A DNA stretch of 39,969 nt from Rivularia sp. MS3 (GTDB taxonomy: Bacteria > Cyanobacteriota > Cyanobacteriia > Cyanobacteriales > Nostocaceae): contig JAHCMI010000084.1 of assembly GCA_019192545.1 (NCBI GenBank), positions 1 to 39,969 of the forward strand, written 5' to 3'. Below, in pieces: positions 8,497 through 17,070 of the stretch. How positions within the stretch are numbered: position 1 is the stretch's first letter; every line of letters starts with the position of its first letter. The notes below the pieces were generated by a model. The model made no database searches, was not told the DNA's origin, and worked only from the letters and a program-made list of their open reading frames with translations. The position numbers and the translations under genes were made by a program.

Positions 8497-8595
8497 AAAG
8501 GAATACTAAGGACAAGAAAGGTAGATTATTAGTGAAACTTATTATTTTTTAGCCCTTAATCATCTTAGTTTTCCTTGCAATTCCTTTTTAGGGCT
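8497..8595. promoter_or_regulatory. Nested inverted repeats upstream of the ParM-like gene: candidate centromere or operator
   Basis: AAAGGAATACTAAGGACAAG (8497-8516) has an imperfect inverted partner at 8564-8587, whose reverse complement also contains AAAGGAAT followed by AAGGA. A second, exact inverted pair AGCCCT/AGGGCT (8551-8556 and 8590-8595) is nested around it. Type II partition systems usually keep their centromere, which doubles as an operator, just upstream of parM. The position fits, but there is no clear iteron array. Confidence 0.35.
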
Positions 8596-9405
8596 TCTAA
8601 CTAATTTAAAGATGTTAAATCCGTTAAAACATTATCAGAAAAAGATTTGAGGGATTAAAGGTACACGGGAAACAATAAATTTCGGTAGTGGTTTGAAACA
8701 ATATTCAATTCGAGTGTTAGAAGTACCATTGAAAATATTCCAGCTTTTACCCGATATAAAGGTGAAACACACTACACCTTTGTTTTGAAGAATGAATGGA
8801 AATAACGAGGAGCAAATTGCTTTAAAAATCAAATTGGTCATAGTTCTTTATTTCCGAAATTTTAGTTTATGGCGCTGCACATCTGATTAACTTTGCTAAT
8901 AGCATCAATTATCTAAGGAAGCTCTTTCTGCCTCGTTGCTTCAATCCTTCATCTTATTAATTACCTTGTTAGCAAACCAAGACTAAAGAGTGCAATACAA
9001 CTAAAGATAGATAACATACTTAGGCAAAAAATATCGAAAATAATCGGTATAAAAGCATTAATAGTGGGATTTATATCAATTTATATTGTTATAATTCTGT
9101 TTTGATTTCTGTGCATTTATATAGAAGATTTAATCTTAAAATTATTTTCTGTATATTTACTAGTTTTAGCAATATCGAGGTGTTTTATATGTTAACTCCA
9201 AAAACTAGATAAGTAAGAGTTTATCAGTCTTTATACACAATATATATGATGTAAAGGCTACGTATTTATTATCTGAGTTACGTAATCATAAAGATATATT
9301 TTTTGGCTATTTTTAGATATTTTTGGACACTAATTCTTCAGACTTATAGATAGATGCGATAACAGTAAATAAAATTGATTGCTATTATTTTCTCAAATAA
9401 AAAAG
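8596..9405. other. AT-rich intergenic region between partition operon and relaxase; likely place for oriT
   Basis: About 0.8 kb separates the divergent ParM-like and MobV genes. It contains a weak 68-codon minus-strand frame (8635-8841) and an imperfect palindrome ATATCAATTTATATTGTTAT (9072-9091), and is otherwise very AT-rich. MobV relaxases normally nick an oriT just upstream of their own gene, so oriT is expected here by position. I do not recognise a nic site. Confidence 0.35.
8635..8841 (-). CDS. Doubtful 68-codon frame, hypothetical
   Basis: Unrecognised. The product is rich in hydrophobic and aromatic residues, with no clear membrane helix or motif. An upstream purine-rich stretch is only a weak ribosome site. 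It may be a remnant of a longer gene or a chance frame in the partition/relaxase gap. Confidence 0.2.
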   Translation of the reverse strand: MTNLIFKAICSSLFPFILQNKGVVCFTFISGKSWNIFNGTSNTRIEYCFKPLPKFIVSRVPLIPQIFF

Positions 9406-10986
9406 ATGGCTTTTACAATTTGTCGAATTCAAAAGATAAAATCTTGGGGAGCTTTGGCTCGTAGTGAAGCTCACACTACAAGAGAAGTGTATACACCCAA
9501 TGCTAATCTTCAGATAAAAAACTTAGAAGTAGTCGGAGATTATGACAACCTTGACTTAGTTTCAAAGGTAAAAAATAAAATTGGTTCTCAAAAATACCGT
9601 TCTGATGCGGTTCTAACAGTGGAGATATTGCTGAGTGCAAGCGCCGAATACTTCCGTCCCAATGCAGTATATGAAGGTGGGAGTTATGACAAAAAGCGTT
9701 TGGATGGTTTTGTGGACGCAGTTGTTAAATGGCTAGATGATTCTTGGGGCGATCGCATAGTAAAAGCGGAATTACATCTTGATGAGATGACACCTCACAT
9801 TCATGCTTATCTAGTACCGTTAGATGAACGAGGAAAACTCAACTGTAAAGCTTTATTCGGTACTAGAGCGAAAATGCACCAGCTACAAGATAGTTTTGCT
9901 AATGCTGTCGAACATTTGGGAATAGTGCGTGGTGTTAAAGGAAGTGTTGCTACTTACACCAAAGTCAAGAAATACTATAGTGCAGTAAATCAAGATTCTC
10001 AATTATTAGATTTGCAGAGTTCCCTTCCTCAGCCACAAGCACAAGAAAGAAGTGTTGCATACAGACAAAGGATAATTGAAGTATTAAGTCCACAATTTGA
10101 ATTAATTAATCATCAACTAAAAGAGCGCTCGCAAATTCTCGAACAACTTGCACAATGGAAACAAACCGCATCTGCAAGCGAAAAATTACGACAGCAGATA
10201 GAAACAGAATTACAGCTATTCAAAACAAACAATTACAGACAGGATATATCGTTATCTGAAGTTGCCTACGAATTAGGACTTTTGCAATATAAGCATTCAG
10301 TTAATCCATTATCTTTAGTGATGGACGCGAACAGGTGTAACCTTGATGATGCAATAATTTGGTTGCGGGACAGATTTGGTGAAACAGGTATGCTAAATAC
10401 AGTTTCCAATCATGCTTTAAATATTGCACGACGAACCCCTTTCTCTACATTCATACCACCCGAAGCTTGCTCTAAGAATTTTAATGAAGTCGAATATTAT
10501 CTTTTTCGTGAGCATTCTATTCCCCAAAAACTCTTGAAAACATTACAGCAACGAGGACTATTATATGCAGATACAGATGGTAATGCAGTATTTATAGCTC
10601 GGAATTTAGATGGAGGAACAACTGGAGCTTATTTATATTCTTTAAAAAATAGCGAAAACAAGTTTACAATTTATTCGGATAGCTACCGTTCGAGGGGTTG
10701 GTTTCATTTGAGTGTAGGTGGAGATAATAGCGAATTGATAGAGACAGCAGTTCTAAATTCTTCCCCACTAGATGCACTCAAGATTATGGTACGTAACGCA
10801 CCTCACAAACATAGAACGCTTTATCTCACCATTGATGATGAAAACGCACCATTACCAACAAAATACCTTGAAAACATATCAAATTTAGTTGTTGAAATGT
10901 CAGAAAAAAGATTCAAGTCTATAAGAAAAATTCTTCCTAATGCTAGTAAGTTTTCAACAACTAAACAGCAAATATTAGACTATTAG
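9406..10986 (+). CDS. mobV-like: MobV-family relaxase with a C-terminal Toprim/DUF3991-like domain, 526 aa
   Basis: The N-terminal domain (about 1-200) is a MobV/Pre relaxase. Motif I spans R7, K10, H23 and R26, and the metal-binding motif HLDEMTPHIHAYLVP (124-138) supplies the histidines. The enzyme nicks one strand at oriT and pilots it to the recipient. A helical linker (210-275) leads to a second domain (about 280-500) that resembles the DUF3991 plus Toprim modules of conjugation proteins: YYLFREHSIP, GLLYADTDGNAVF and a Gly-rich LDGGTTGAYLY. At the place of the Toprim glutamate (usually a V-ES-IDAL pattern) this protein reads VLNSSPLDAL (449-458), so the catalytic Glu seems lost. The frame extends upstream to a TTG at 9379; the ATG at 9406 starts with the conserved MobV N-terminus. 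Confidence 0.85.
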   Translation: MAFTICRIQKIKSWGALARSEAHTTREVYTPNANLQIKNLEVVGDYDNLDLVSKVKNKIGSQKYRSDAVLTVEILLSASAEYFRPNAVYEGGSYDKKRLDGFVDAVVKWLDDSWGDRIVKAELHLDEMTPHIHAYLVPLDERGKLNCKALFGTRAKMHQLQDSFANAVEHLGIVRGVKGSVATYTKVKKYYSAVNQDSQLLDLQSSLPQPQAQERSVAYRQRIIEVLSPQFELINHQLKERSQILEQLAQWKQTASASEKLRQQIETELQLFKTNNYRQDISLSEVAYELGLLQYKHSVNPLSLVMDANRCNLDDAIIWLRDRFGETGMLNTVSNHALNIARRTPFSTFIPPEACSKNFNEVEYYLFREHSIPQKLLKTLQQRGLLYADTDGNAVFIARNLDGGTTGAYLYSLKNSENKFTIYSDSYRSRGWFHLSVGGDNSELIETAVLNSSPLDALKIMVRNAPHKHRTLYLTIDDENAPLPTKYLENISNLVVEMSEKRFKSIRKILPNASKFSTTKQQILDY

Positions 10987-11430
10987 CATCATAATTGCTG
11001 TATTTAATCTAAATTTAACTCAATTAGCAAAAATTCAGTGTAATAAGTAATTTAAATAACTAATAGCTTGTAAGCCCTTCAGGAAAATTACAGATAGCTT
11101 TATGGGCACACATACAAGCGTTATTCAATGCATGAAGAATACTAGCAGTAACATCTACTTTTAGTTGAATAGGCTTACCGTACATATCTTCGGTCAGCTA
11201 TTAACAGTTTTTTTGATGCGTAATAACCGTATATCTTTTTAATGAGAATTGTTATTGATTACGTGTATATATCCAAAAACACTAATTTTTTCTGTAATAA
11301 TTTGTCTCCTTTATGACCAATTATTATTTTTATTTTTCAGAATAATATAGCAGGGGTGTGTAACTATTTGAAGCCTGTATTTTTTTAAGCTAGTATGAAT
11401 TAAATCAAAACTAAACTTGAACTTTGTGTA
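10987..11430. other. Intergenic region after the relaxase gene
   Basis: AT-rich, with no convincing gene. A 41-codon minus-strand frame (11060-11185) has protein-like composition and could be a remnant of a longer gene, but I cannot identify it. Confidence 0.3.
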
Positions 11431-11609
11431 AAGTTAGGACTATTAGTAACTCATAACTCATGGGAGTTAATAGTTGCTAGAAAGGAACTTTAAAAGTAAG
11501 TTTTAAAGGCGCTATAAAATCTTTCTTCCTTGTTCAAGTAGTGAATTAATAGAGGTAACTATTGAAGTGAGAATGGGCAGAAGACCGGACAAAAATGTCT
11601 GGTTTTTTT
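11431..11609 (+). ncRNA. Candidate structured small RNA or 5' leader ending in an intrinsic terminator
   Basis: On the + strand the tandem TAACTCATAACTCA (11447-11460) can pair in two ways with GAGTTA (11464-11469). A perfect 8-bp inverted repeat CTTTAAAA/TTTTAAAG (11488-11495 and 11501-11508) follows, and a strong terminator closes the region. There is no open frame. The terminator is about 110 bp before the next ATG, so this is either a free small RNA, a leader with attenuation, or the end of a long relaxase transcript. Confidence 0.35.
11584..11609 (+). terminator. Rho-independent terminator
   Basis: CCGGACA (11585-11591), loop AAAA, TGTCTGG (11596-11602) with one G-U pair, then seven T. 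It is oriented for + strand transcripts and lies between the relaxase gene and the next gene. Confidence 0.8.
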
Positions 11610-11716
11610 ACAGATAAAATAGGATATCTTTCTCATCAATGAAGAATAAATTCATTAGTCAAATTGATAAGTTTGATTCGATTTAATCTGTTGATAAAAG
11701 TTAACAAGTTGTAGTT

Positions 11717-12541
11717 ATGAACGAAGCAAACAACATAATTTTCAACCCAAAGGCTCATCAACATTGTGATAAACAATTACCAAGAGTATCAACAACTTCA
11801 TGGCATTACCATGATAAATCATGGAAAGCGTATCAATTACCAAATGGTGCTTTATTTATGAGCGACCGTCAAATGGCACTATTAGTAGGTCAGCCAAAAA
11901 ATAATGTACGCTTGTTTATTGAATCGCAAAGCTTAGAGACTTTAACTGTGCAAATTGAAAATGGCGTAGAGGTTCAAGTTTATCCCCTCAATGTGGCAGC
12001 AATTTACTTATCAACACTATTGAAGAATGGTTCTCTAAACGAACATCCCGCCCAGCTTTCTCGTCGTGAATGGCATTCTTTTATTAAAGCGTTATGCAAT
12101 TTTAAACCAGTATCTGGTAATACGCCCAACCCTTGTTTCTTCTCTGGTAATTATTGGGTTGAAATAGCTAATCCGTTATCTGTCGAAATAGAAGCTGATA
12201 TAAGCATCCAAGTTTTAGTCTTACGTTGCGGGGAATATCGTATTGAATACCAGGAAGGATTAAGGTGCGTTGGACATGACCCCGACTGGTTAGTTAATTA
12301 TTCATCTAAGAAGGCAAGAACCCTATCTGATTTAAATCTGTCGAAAGATATTACCGAATGTAGGGTTATAACCAAGCATGGGTTTAAAAGTGTGTATGCA
12401 TTATCAATTAAAGATTGGTTCTCGATATGGGGACATTTTTCTAACAAAGGTAATAGATTTGCTACTGCCATTTTAAAAGCTTGTGCAATAGAAGGCATTG
12501 ATACGCTTATTGAAAGGACTATTTTGAGCGAAAACAAATAA
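11717..12541 (+). CDS. Hypothetical protein with HTH-like N-terminal segment, 274 aa
   Basis: I do not recognise a named family. Residues about 50-80 (SDRQMALLVGQPKNNVRLFI) look like a helix-turn-helix of the kind found in phage and plasmid regulators. The next stretch (VQVYPLNVAAIYLSTLLKNG) resembles a helical follow-up found in cyanobacterial plasmid proteins of this size. The rest is mixed alpha/beta without a motif, and there is no signal peptide or membrane helix. The gene is single, with the leader/terminator described upstream and a repeat block right after its stop. A regulatory role is an inference from the HTH-like part only. Confidence 0.6.
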   Translation: MNEANNIIFNPKAHQHCDKQLPRVSTTSWHYHDKSWKAYQLPNGALFMSDRQMALLVGQPKNNVRLFIESQSLETLTVQIENGVEVQVYPLNVAAIYLSTLLKNGSLNEHPAQLSRREWHSFIKALCNFKPVSGNTPNPCFFSGNYWVEIANPLSVEIEADISIQVLVLRCGEYRIEYQEGLRCVGHDPDWLVNYSSKKARTLSDLNLSKDITECRVITKHGFKSVYALSIKDWFSIWGHFSNKGNRFATAILKACAIEGIDTLIERTILSENK

Positions 12542-12544
12542 AAG

Positions 12545-12830
12545 GCAGTGAAAAGTAGGCAGTAGGTGAACCACTTGCGGTGAAGACGGCAGTGTTCGTC
12601 TTGGGGAGCCACTCTCGTGCGGAGGTTCCCTCCGTTGAGAGAAGTGGCGTGGTTTCCCCCATGTAAGCCGGAGGCTTTCTCGCAGAGTACAACTGTCGTA
12701 GACGGGTTCCCCGGCATAAGCCTTCGTGGTGTTAGCGCCTAGCGGAGCGTACCGTAGGTATTGCGTCTCCCGTCAGGGAGATACTCGTTCACGCTTTGCG
12801 TGCGGCGAGCGGGCAGTAGTAATGAAGATT
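12545..12830. repeat. Mosaic of cyanobacterial intergenic repeats
   Basis: This 0.29-kb block is far richer in G+C than its neighbours and full of short hairpins such as GGAGGTTCCCTCC and CGTCTCCCGTCAGGGAGA. GGCAGTAG occurs at both borders. The 20-mer TGCGGAGGTTCCCTCCGTTG (12618-12637) recurs inverted at 21562-21581. It looks like several repeat units that landed next to or inside one another. The 139-codon minus-strand frame across it is an artefact. Confidence 0.75.
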
Positions 12831-12883
12831 TACAATCAATTTAGATAAGCGATTAGTACATTGAAACAATTTTTATTAATTTT

Positions 12884-13157
12884 ATGTCCTTTCTAAAATT
12901 TAGTGATGAAGAAATTACCCAACGTGGAAAAGAACTTTACGATTCTCAAATTCGTTCTCAAGTAGAGACGCTCCTATTATATTGGTAAAATTGTCTCGAT
13001 TAATATTGAAACGGGTGAATATTAAATAGGTGATGATTTACTTATAACAAGTAGGCGATTACGAAAAAGCAGTAGTAAAGCAATAATTTTGGCTGAAAGA
13101 ATCGGGTTTAATGCTGTTTTGGCTTTAAGTGGTACTTTAGTTAGAAGAGATGTCTAA
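12884..13157 (+). pseudogene. Decayed small cyanobacterial gene (frameshift plus in-frame stop)
   Basis: From the ATG at 12884 the frame reads MSFLKFSDEEITQRGKELYD and stays open to about codon 29. Coding sense then continues in another frame as YIGKIVSINIETGEY, meets a TAA, and resumes as IGDDLLITSRRL to the end, ERIGFNAVLALSGTLVRRDV. This matches a short cyanobacterial protein type (IGKIVSIDIETGDYEI...DDLL...GFNAVYALGGTLVR) that I recall as common and often next to small aspartic-protease or toxin-like genes. One frameshift and one stop mean it is not functional as written. No partner gene remains. Confidence 0.7.
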
Positions 13158-13172
13158 CATCATTGTCAAAAA

Positions 13173-13490
13173 TTAAGTGCTTTTTCTTGAAGCTGCATGG
13201 GTTTGTGTTACTAAATCAATAATTTCATCTGGCGATTTTTCTTCAATTGCTGCTAACAAGTTTATGGCTTTTGTTATCAAACGATTGCTATCTTCAAAAG
13301 TCTTTTGACTTGGTAATACAAGTTGAATGGGTTTTCCTTCATCGTCAGTAGCACCTTGAAATACAATTAAACGTGGATTTGGGTGTGTTATTGTTTGCCA
13401 ACCGTTTTGATGAAGAAAAGATATTATATCGTTAATCTGAAGACGATTACTGTCCAATTCTTCTGGGAGAATTTGCTCTACCATTACCAC
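13173..13490 (-). CDS. Small hypothetical partner of the DUF4365 gene, 105 aa
   Basis: Not assigned to a named family. The acidic alpha/beta protein has a central strand-rich part (about residues 30-60) and a helical C-terminus rich in Leu and Ala. Its start overlaps the end of the DUF4365 gene by 7 nt, so the two are translated together. A role as accessory or antidote to the nuclease-like protein is possible, but only the overlap supports it. Confidence 0.6.
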   Translation of the reverse strand: MVMVEQILPEELDSNRLQINDIISFLHQNGWQTITHPNPRLIVFQGATDDEGKPIQLVLPSQKTFEDSNRLITKAINLLAAIEEKSPDEIIDLVTQTHAASRKST

Positions 13491-13993
13491 TCTCCTATTT
13501 TTACTTTTTCTATTAATTCCAACAAAGATTCGGGAGTTAAGCGTTGTTCTCTTTTAATCCTAATTCTAACACTTTGACGATTTGTTGTTGGTTTACCATT
13601 AAGATATTCCCAGTAACAACTCCCACGGATTCGCATTTCTTCTTCATCATATATTAACCACTCGGATGAATTTGGAGGTAAGGCGAACAAGATAAGAATA
13701 CAAGGTACAGCCATGCGGAAATTACGACGAATTACTAAGTCGTTATAAGTTTTGGCTTCCAAATCGTAAACAATTGTGTTGTCGTTTCGCTGCCACTGTG
13801 TTGAAGCCTTTAATTGGAAGCTTAGAGAAAACCCTGACTCTACACGCCGATTATTACGAATAGTTATTTCATCAAAGTTACCATCAACTCCGTAATCGTA
13901 TTCACGAATAGAGAGATTTAAACCTGCTTTCCCCGCTACTGCTCGGATATAAGCTCTACTTAAAGATTCAAGAATATGGGGTTCGGTCAACAT
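13484..13993 (-). CDS. DUF4365-type nuclease-like protein, 169 aa
   Basis: The order SRAYIRAVAGKAGL (about 9-22), EYDYGVDGNFDEI (31-43) and SLSFQLKAST (55-64) is that of DUF4365 proteins. The D36 or D43 plus Q-x-K pattern resembles the D...QxK active site of PD-(D/E)XK nucleases. The C-terminal half contains IYDEEE and basic patches. DUF4365 proteins are common in defence and mobile islands, but I know of no fixed role. The gene overlaps its 105-aa partner by 7 nt and lies after the AAA+ gene on the same strand, separated by 126 bp. Confidence 0.7.
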   Translation of the reverse strand: MLTEPHILESLSRAYIRAVAGKAGLNLSIREYDYGVDGNFDEITIRNNRRVESGFSLSFQLKASTQWQRNDNTIVYDLEAKTYNDLVIRRNFRMAVPCILILFALPPNSSEWLIYDEEEMRIRGSCYWEYLNGKPTTNRQSVRIRIKREQRLTPESLLELIEKVKIGEW

Positions 13994-14119
13994 AAAATTT
14001 TAAAGAATGAGATTTTTTAGCAGCATACACAATATCGAGGGCTTAATTATCGCCTTATATGTAGTGTCAAAAAGCCTTATACTAGTCGCAAGATCAATAA
14101 CTAAAAGTCTATCAGAATT

Positions 14120-15688
14120 TCAAGAAGAAATTTCTCCCCAAAAGCTAGTAATAGCAGGAGTAAAAACCGACGTATCCGGACTTGATGCAGGTTGAGTTAT
14201 ATACTTTGCACGGTTGGCGATCGCCAATATCCTATCCGTATCGCGAACGTATAAAGGAACAATCATTTCTCGTTGTTCTAACAGTTCATGTAAACCAATC
14301 TCCATCTTTTGACCTTGGTGAAATCTAGCACGAGCGGCCTTCTGAACAATTTGTGCTAATTCCGCACCAGTGCAGTTAACAGTCTTATTAAGAACAATTC
14401 GCCATTCTTTTTCTGTAAGCACATCCGAATTCTTATAGCGTGTATCAAATCTGCTAAGATGCATCATTAAAATCTCTTTGCGCTCAATCGCTTGTGGAAA
14501 TCCCACATAAAATATTTCATCAAATCTTCCTACCCTGGTTAATTCCGGCGGCAAGGAATCAAGACGGTTAAGAGTTGCAACTACAAACACTGGGCTTGTT
14601 TTATCTTGCAACCAAGTCAATAAAGTACCTAAAATTTGTCGAGAACTAGTATCTTCACCCGTAGATTTAGATGCAGCAAAAAGTTTATCAAACTCGTCAA
14701 AATACATCACAACAGGAGCGCAAGCTTCTACTCTTTCTAGCAAACGTTTAAGATAAACTGCACCATCGTTGATTATGAGAGCTGTATCTACACTTATTAA
14801 AGGGAAACCTAGTATTTTGGCTATGACATTAGCTGATAAGGTTTTTCCCGTTCCTGGTGGTCCCACTAGCAAACAACCTTTAGGAAGTGGAATATTCGCA
14901 GTTCGCGCTTGTGGTAAAAAGTCATATTTGACATTTTCTATATACTTTTTAAGTAAGTCCAAACCACCGAAATCAGGAATCCTGGGTTTGGCAACAAAGT
15001 TTAAATTGAAAGAGCGAAAGCGATTGATTTTATATTCAAGCAGTTGTCTCGCTGTAATGTCATAACTAAATTGAGAACAGGAATTAAGTGCGATATTTAA
15101 CCCATCACGTATTTCCTCTTTTGTTAAACCAGCGCAAGCACTGATTAAAGATTCTTTATTTAATTTTTCTGACGAATCACATAAGAATGTATCTATCAAA
15201 TTAGTAATTTCTTCGTTACCGGGTAATGGATAATAAATACTTGGAATCAAATTTATTAAAGCTTCTGGTAATCCTAGATTATCAGTTGATAAAATGACTA
15301 AATATTTTAATCTATTACTATTCTGAAATTCAAAGTAAATATTGATTAAAGATGAAACAATTTGTGGAAAATCTATGCTGATTAACGATGATATATTTTC
15401 AAATATAAAAATACCATTATTCTCATTATTTAATAAATAATCAAAACTAGTAAAAATATCACTATATTTAGATTGTGGATTAATAAAACTCCTAATTGAA
15501 TGCGAATTATATTTTACTTTCTTGAAGCATCCCCAACCAGCATTCCATACATAAAGAGGAATATTACGTATTTGAGCGCATTCAATATAAATTTCCTCTA
15601 ATACATTCATTCGTTCCGGTAAAGGAGCATTAACACAAACAGTTGGGATACCAGAATTTAGGTATAAATTCAAATTATCGAACTTCAT
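14120..15688 (-). CDS. AAA+ ATPase, Ycf46-like, last gene of the conjugation block, 522 aa
   Basis: The C-terminal AAA+ domain is complete: Walker A GPPGTGKT (276-283), Walker B VVMYFDEFD (326-334), sensor-1 region ATLN (371-374) and the arginine-finger segment RVGRFDE (385-391). Residues 1-200 form a degenerate P-loop-like domain without Walker motifs. A degenerate first domain plus an active second domain with FGGLDLLKKYI in between is the Ycf46 layout known in cyanobacteria and plastids. It sits 9 bp after the 455-aa gene and closes the T4SS operon. No VirB11 gene is visible, so it may supply an ATPase function to transfer, but that is inference; a remodelling or regulatory role is equally open. 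Confidence 0.8.
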   Translation of the reverse strand: MKFDNLNLYLNSGIPTVCVNAPLPERMNVLEEIYIECAQIRNIPLYVWNAGWGCFKKVKYNSHSIRSFINPQSKYSDIFTSFDYLLNNENNGIFIFENISSLISIDFPQIVSSLINIYFEFQNSNRLKYLVILSTDNLGLPEALINLIPSIYYPLPGNEEITNLIDTFLCDSSEKLNKESLISACAGLTKEEIRDGLNIALNSCSQFSYDITARQLLEYKINRFRSFNLNFVAKPRIPDFGGLDLLKKYIENVKYDFLPQARTANIPLPKGCLLVGPPGTGKTLSANVIAKILGFPLISVDTALIINDGAVYLKRLLERVEACAPVVMYFDEFDKLFAASKSTGEDTSSRQILGTLLTWLQDKTSPVFVVATLNRLDSLPPELTRVGRFDEIFYVGFPQAIERKEILMMHLSRFDTRYKNSDVLTEKEWRIVLNKTVNCTGAELAQIVQKAARARFHQGQKMEIGLHELLEQREMIVPLYVRDTDRILAIANRAKYITQPASSPDTSVFTPAITSFWGEISS

Positions 15689-15697
15689 ATAATAAAA

Positions 15698-17065
15698 TTA
15701 TCTTTCTAAGCTGTTATCGGTAGCTTGATTAGATTGAGATGCAATTACTTGTCTTTGATTCTTCGGTTGTAATTTAGGTAAAATTTGCTCAAAATAAATT
15801 AAATCGCGTTCGTTCATATTACTGGTTAATTGTCCACCAGTTTTTTCAAGTAAAATACCGCGTCCATCTTTCGCTTCAATTTGTACATTACCATCCGTAG
15901 TAGCTCTCCATTTATAAGAAAATCTTCCATCAATTTCTACATCTCTTTGTTGTGTCGCAGCATATTCTATAAGCGCATTCGTAACTCTCTCAACACGAGC
16001 AAAATATTCGGCTTCTTGTTTCCCTACTGGAGCAAAAGATGCAGGAATTGCTTCATTTTTACGTAATGATTTTTGTAAGGAATTGATGTCTTGAATGTCA
16101 ACGTTTACCAAGTCGCTTTTTTCAACTTTGACACCTAAATTTGTCTCGCGAAACTGCATTAAAAGTTTATCCGTAGCTGAATCTTTTACTTCGTAGTGCG
16201 AACCATTGCGAGAAATTTGATAATCACCCGCTTGATACTGATTTTCTCCTAGCTGAGTTTTTAATTGAAATAAGTTTTTGATTGATGCTGCAAACTGATG
16301 TTGTTTAGAATTTTCTTTAAATTCACGTACTCCTATCTTTACGGCAGAAGTTACACTCGAAACAACCGTTGATGTATTATTAACTATTTGCTGCCACCAA
16401 GAAGTATTTTGAGGTTGCTTTAATCTTTGTTCTATTAGTTCTTGATATAAATTACGTTCTTGTTGGAGTGCTTTGACTTCTGCTTTCAATTGCTCAACTT
16501 CTGAACTTAATAATGTTTTCAAAGGGCTATCTTCTAATAACTGTAATGACTCGGTTACTCGTGTTGAACCCGGAACGGGAGGTGAGTTTGTATAATGAGG
16601 CTCAAGGGTCGATAATTCTGGTTGATTAATTTGATTTTTAGTGCCGAGATTTTCCCAAAATTCTAAATTATCAAGTCTTTTATCTTTAACAGATTCTTGC
16701 TCCAAAAAATTGTTAACGATTACCTTACCTTCCGAATCAGATTGTAAAAGAACTTTCCCATCTAATTCAATTCTCTTATTAGCAGCCCCATCTACTACTT
16801 CCCCAACAGGTGTTAAACGCAATTGTTGAAGTTGTGCTATTAATTGAGGATTTAATAGTTCTCCCGAAAAACCCGATACTTCATCACGAAATTGATTTTC
16901 ATCACGTCCATAAACTAGTTTATCCTCATCAAATATTTTTAATCCTTGTTTGTCCGAATTTTGTTCTACATCCAATACAGCTTTTAACAATACTTCAATT
17001 AATTGTTCGTAACGTTGCTGCATTGCTGTGGCATCGCTTTCGTTGACAGTAAATATATTTGGCAT
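15698..17065 (-). CDS. Hypothetical coiled-coil protein of the conjugation block, 455 aa
   Basis: Unrecognised family. Residues about 185-215 form a coiled-coil (EVEQLKAEVKALQQERNLYQ). A Trp-containing amphipathic stretch follows, and the beta-rich C-terminal half (about 270-430) carries LFQLKTQLGENQYQAGDYQI and GRFSYKWRATTDGNVQIEA. It has no signal peptide and no clear membrane helix, so it is probably cytoplasmic. A strong AAAGGAG ribosome site precedes the ATG. It lies 5 bp after the 108-aa gene and 9 bp before the AAA+ gene. A role as substrate-processing or coupling-protein partner is possible. Confidence 0.65.
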   Translation of the reverse strand: MPNIFTVNESDATAMQQRYEQLIEVLLKAVLDVEQNSDKQGLKIFDEDKLVYGRDENQFRDEVSGFSGELLNPQLIAQLQQLRLTPVGEVVDGAANKRIELDGKVLLQSDSEGKVIVNNFLEQESVKDKRLDNLEFWENLGTKNQINQPELSTLEPHYTNSPPVPGSTRVTESLQLLEDSPLKTLLSSEVEQLKAEVKALQQERNLYQELIEQRLKQPQNTSWWQQIVNNTSTVVSSVTSAVKIGVREFKENSKQHQFAASIKNLFQLKTQLGENQYQAGDYQISRNGSHYEVKDSATDKLLMQFRETNLGVKVEKSDLVNVDIQDINSLQKSLRKNEAIPASFAPVGKQEAEYFARVERVTNALIEYAATQQRDVEIDGRFSYKWRATTDGNVQIEAKDGRGILLEKTGGQLTSNMNERDLIYFEQILPKLQPKNQRQVIASQSNQATDNSLER

Positions 17066-17070
17066 TTCAT

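Noticed and set aside
9200-9405. Recognisable MobV nic site upstream of the relaxase
   Set aside because: No stretch matches the pMV158-type oriT that I know. The position is right, but the sequence gives no support.
12298-12717. 139-codon minus-strand frame across the end of the 274-aa gene and the repeat block
   Set aside because: It is antisense to a better gene, and its first third is translated repeat DNA; there is no family pattern.
14769-15065. 98-codon + strand frame inside the AAA+ gene
   Set aside because: It is antisense to the conserved Walker A region of the AAA+ ATPase, so it is a shadow.
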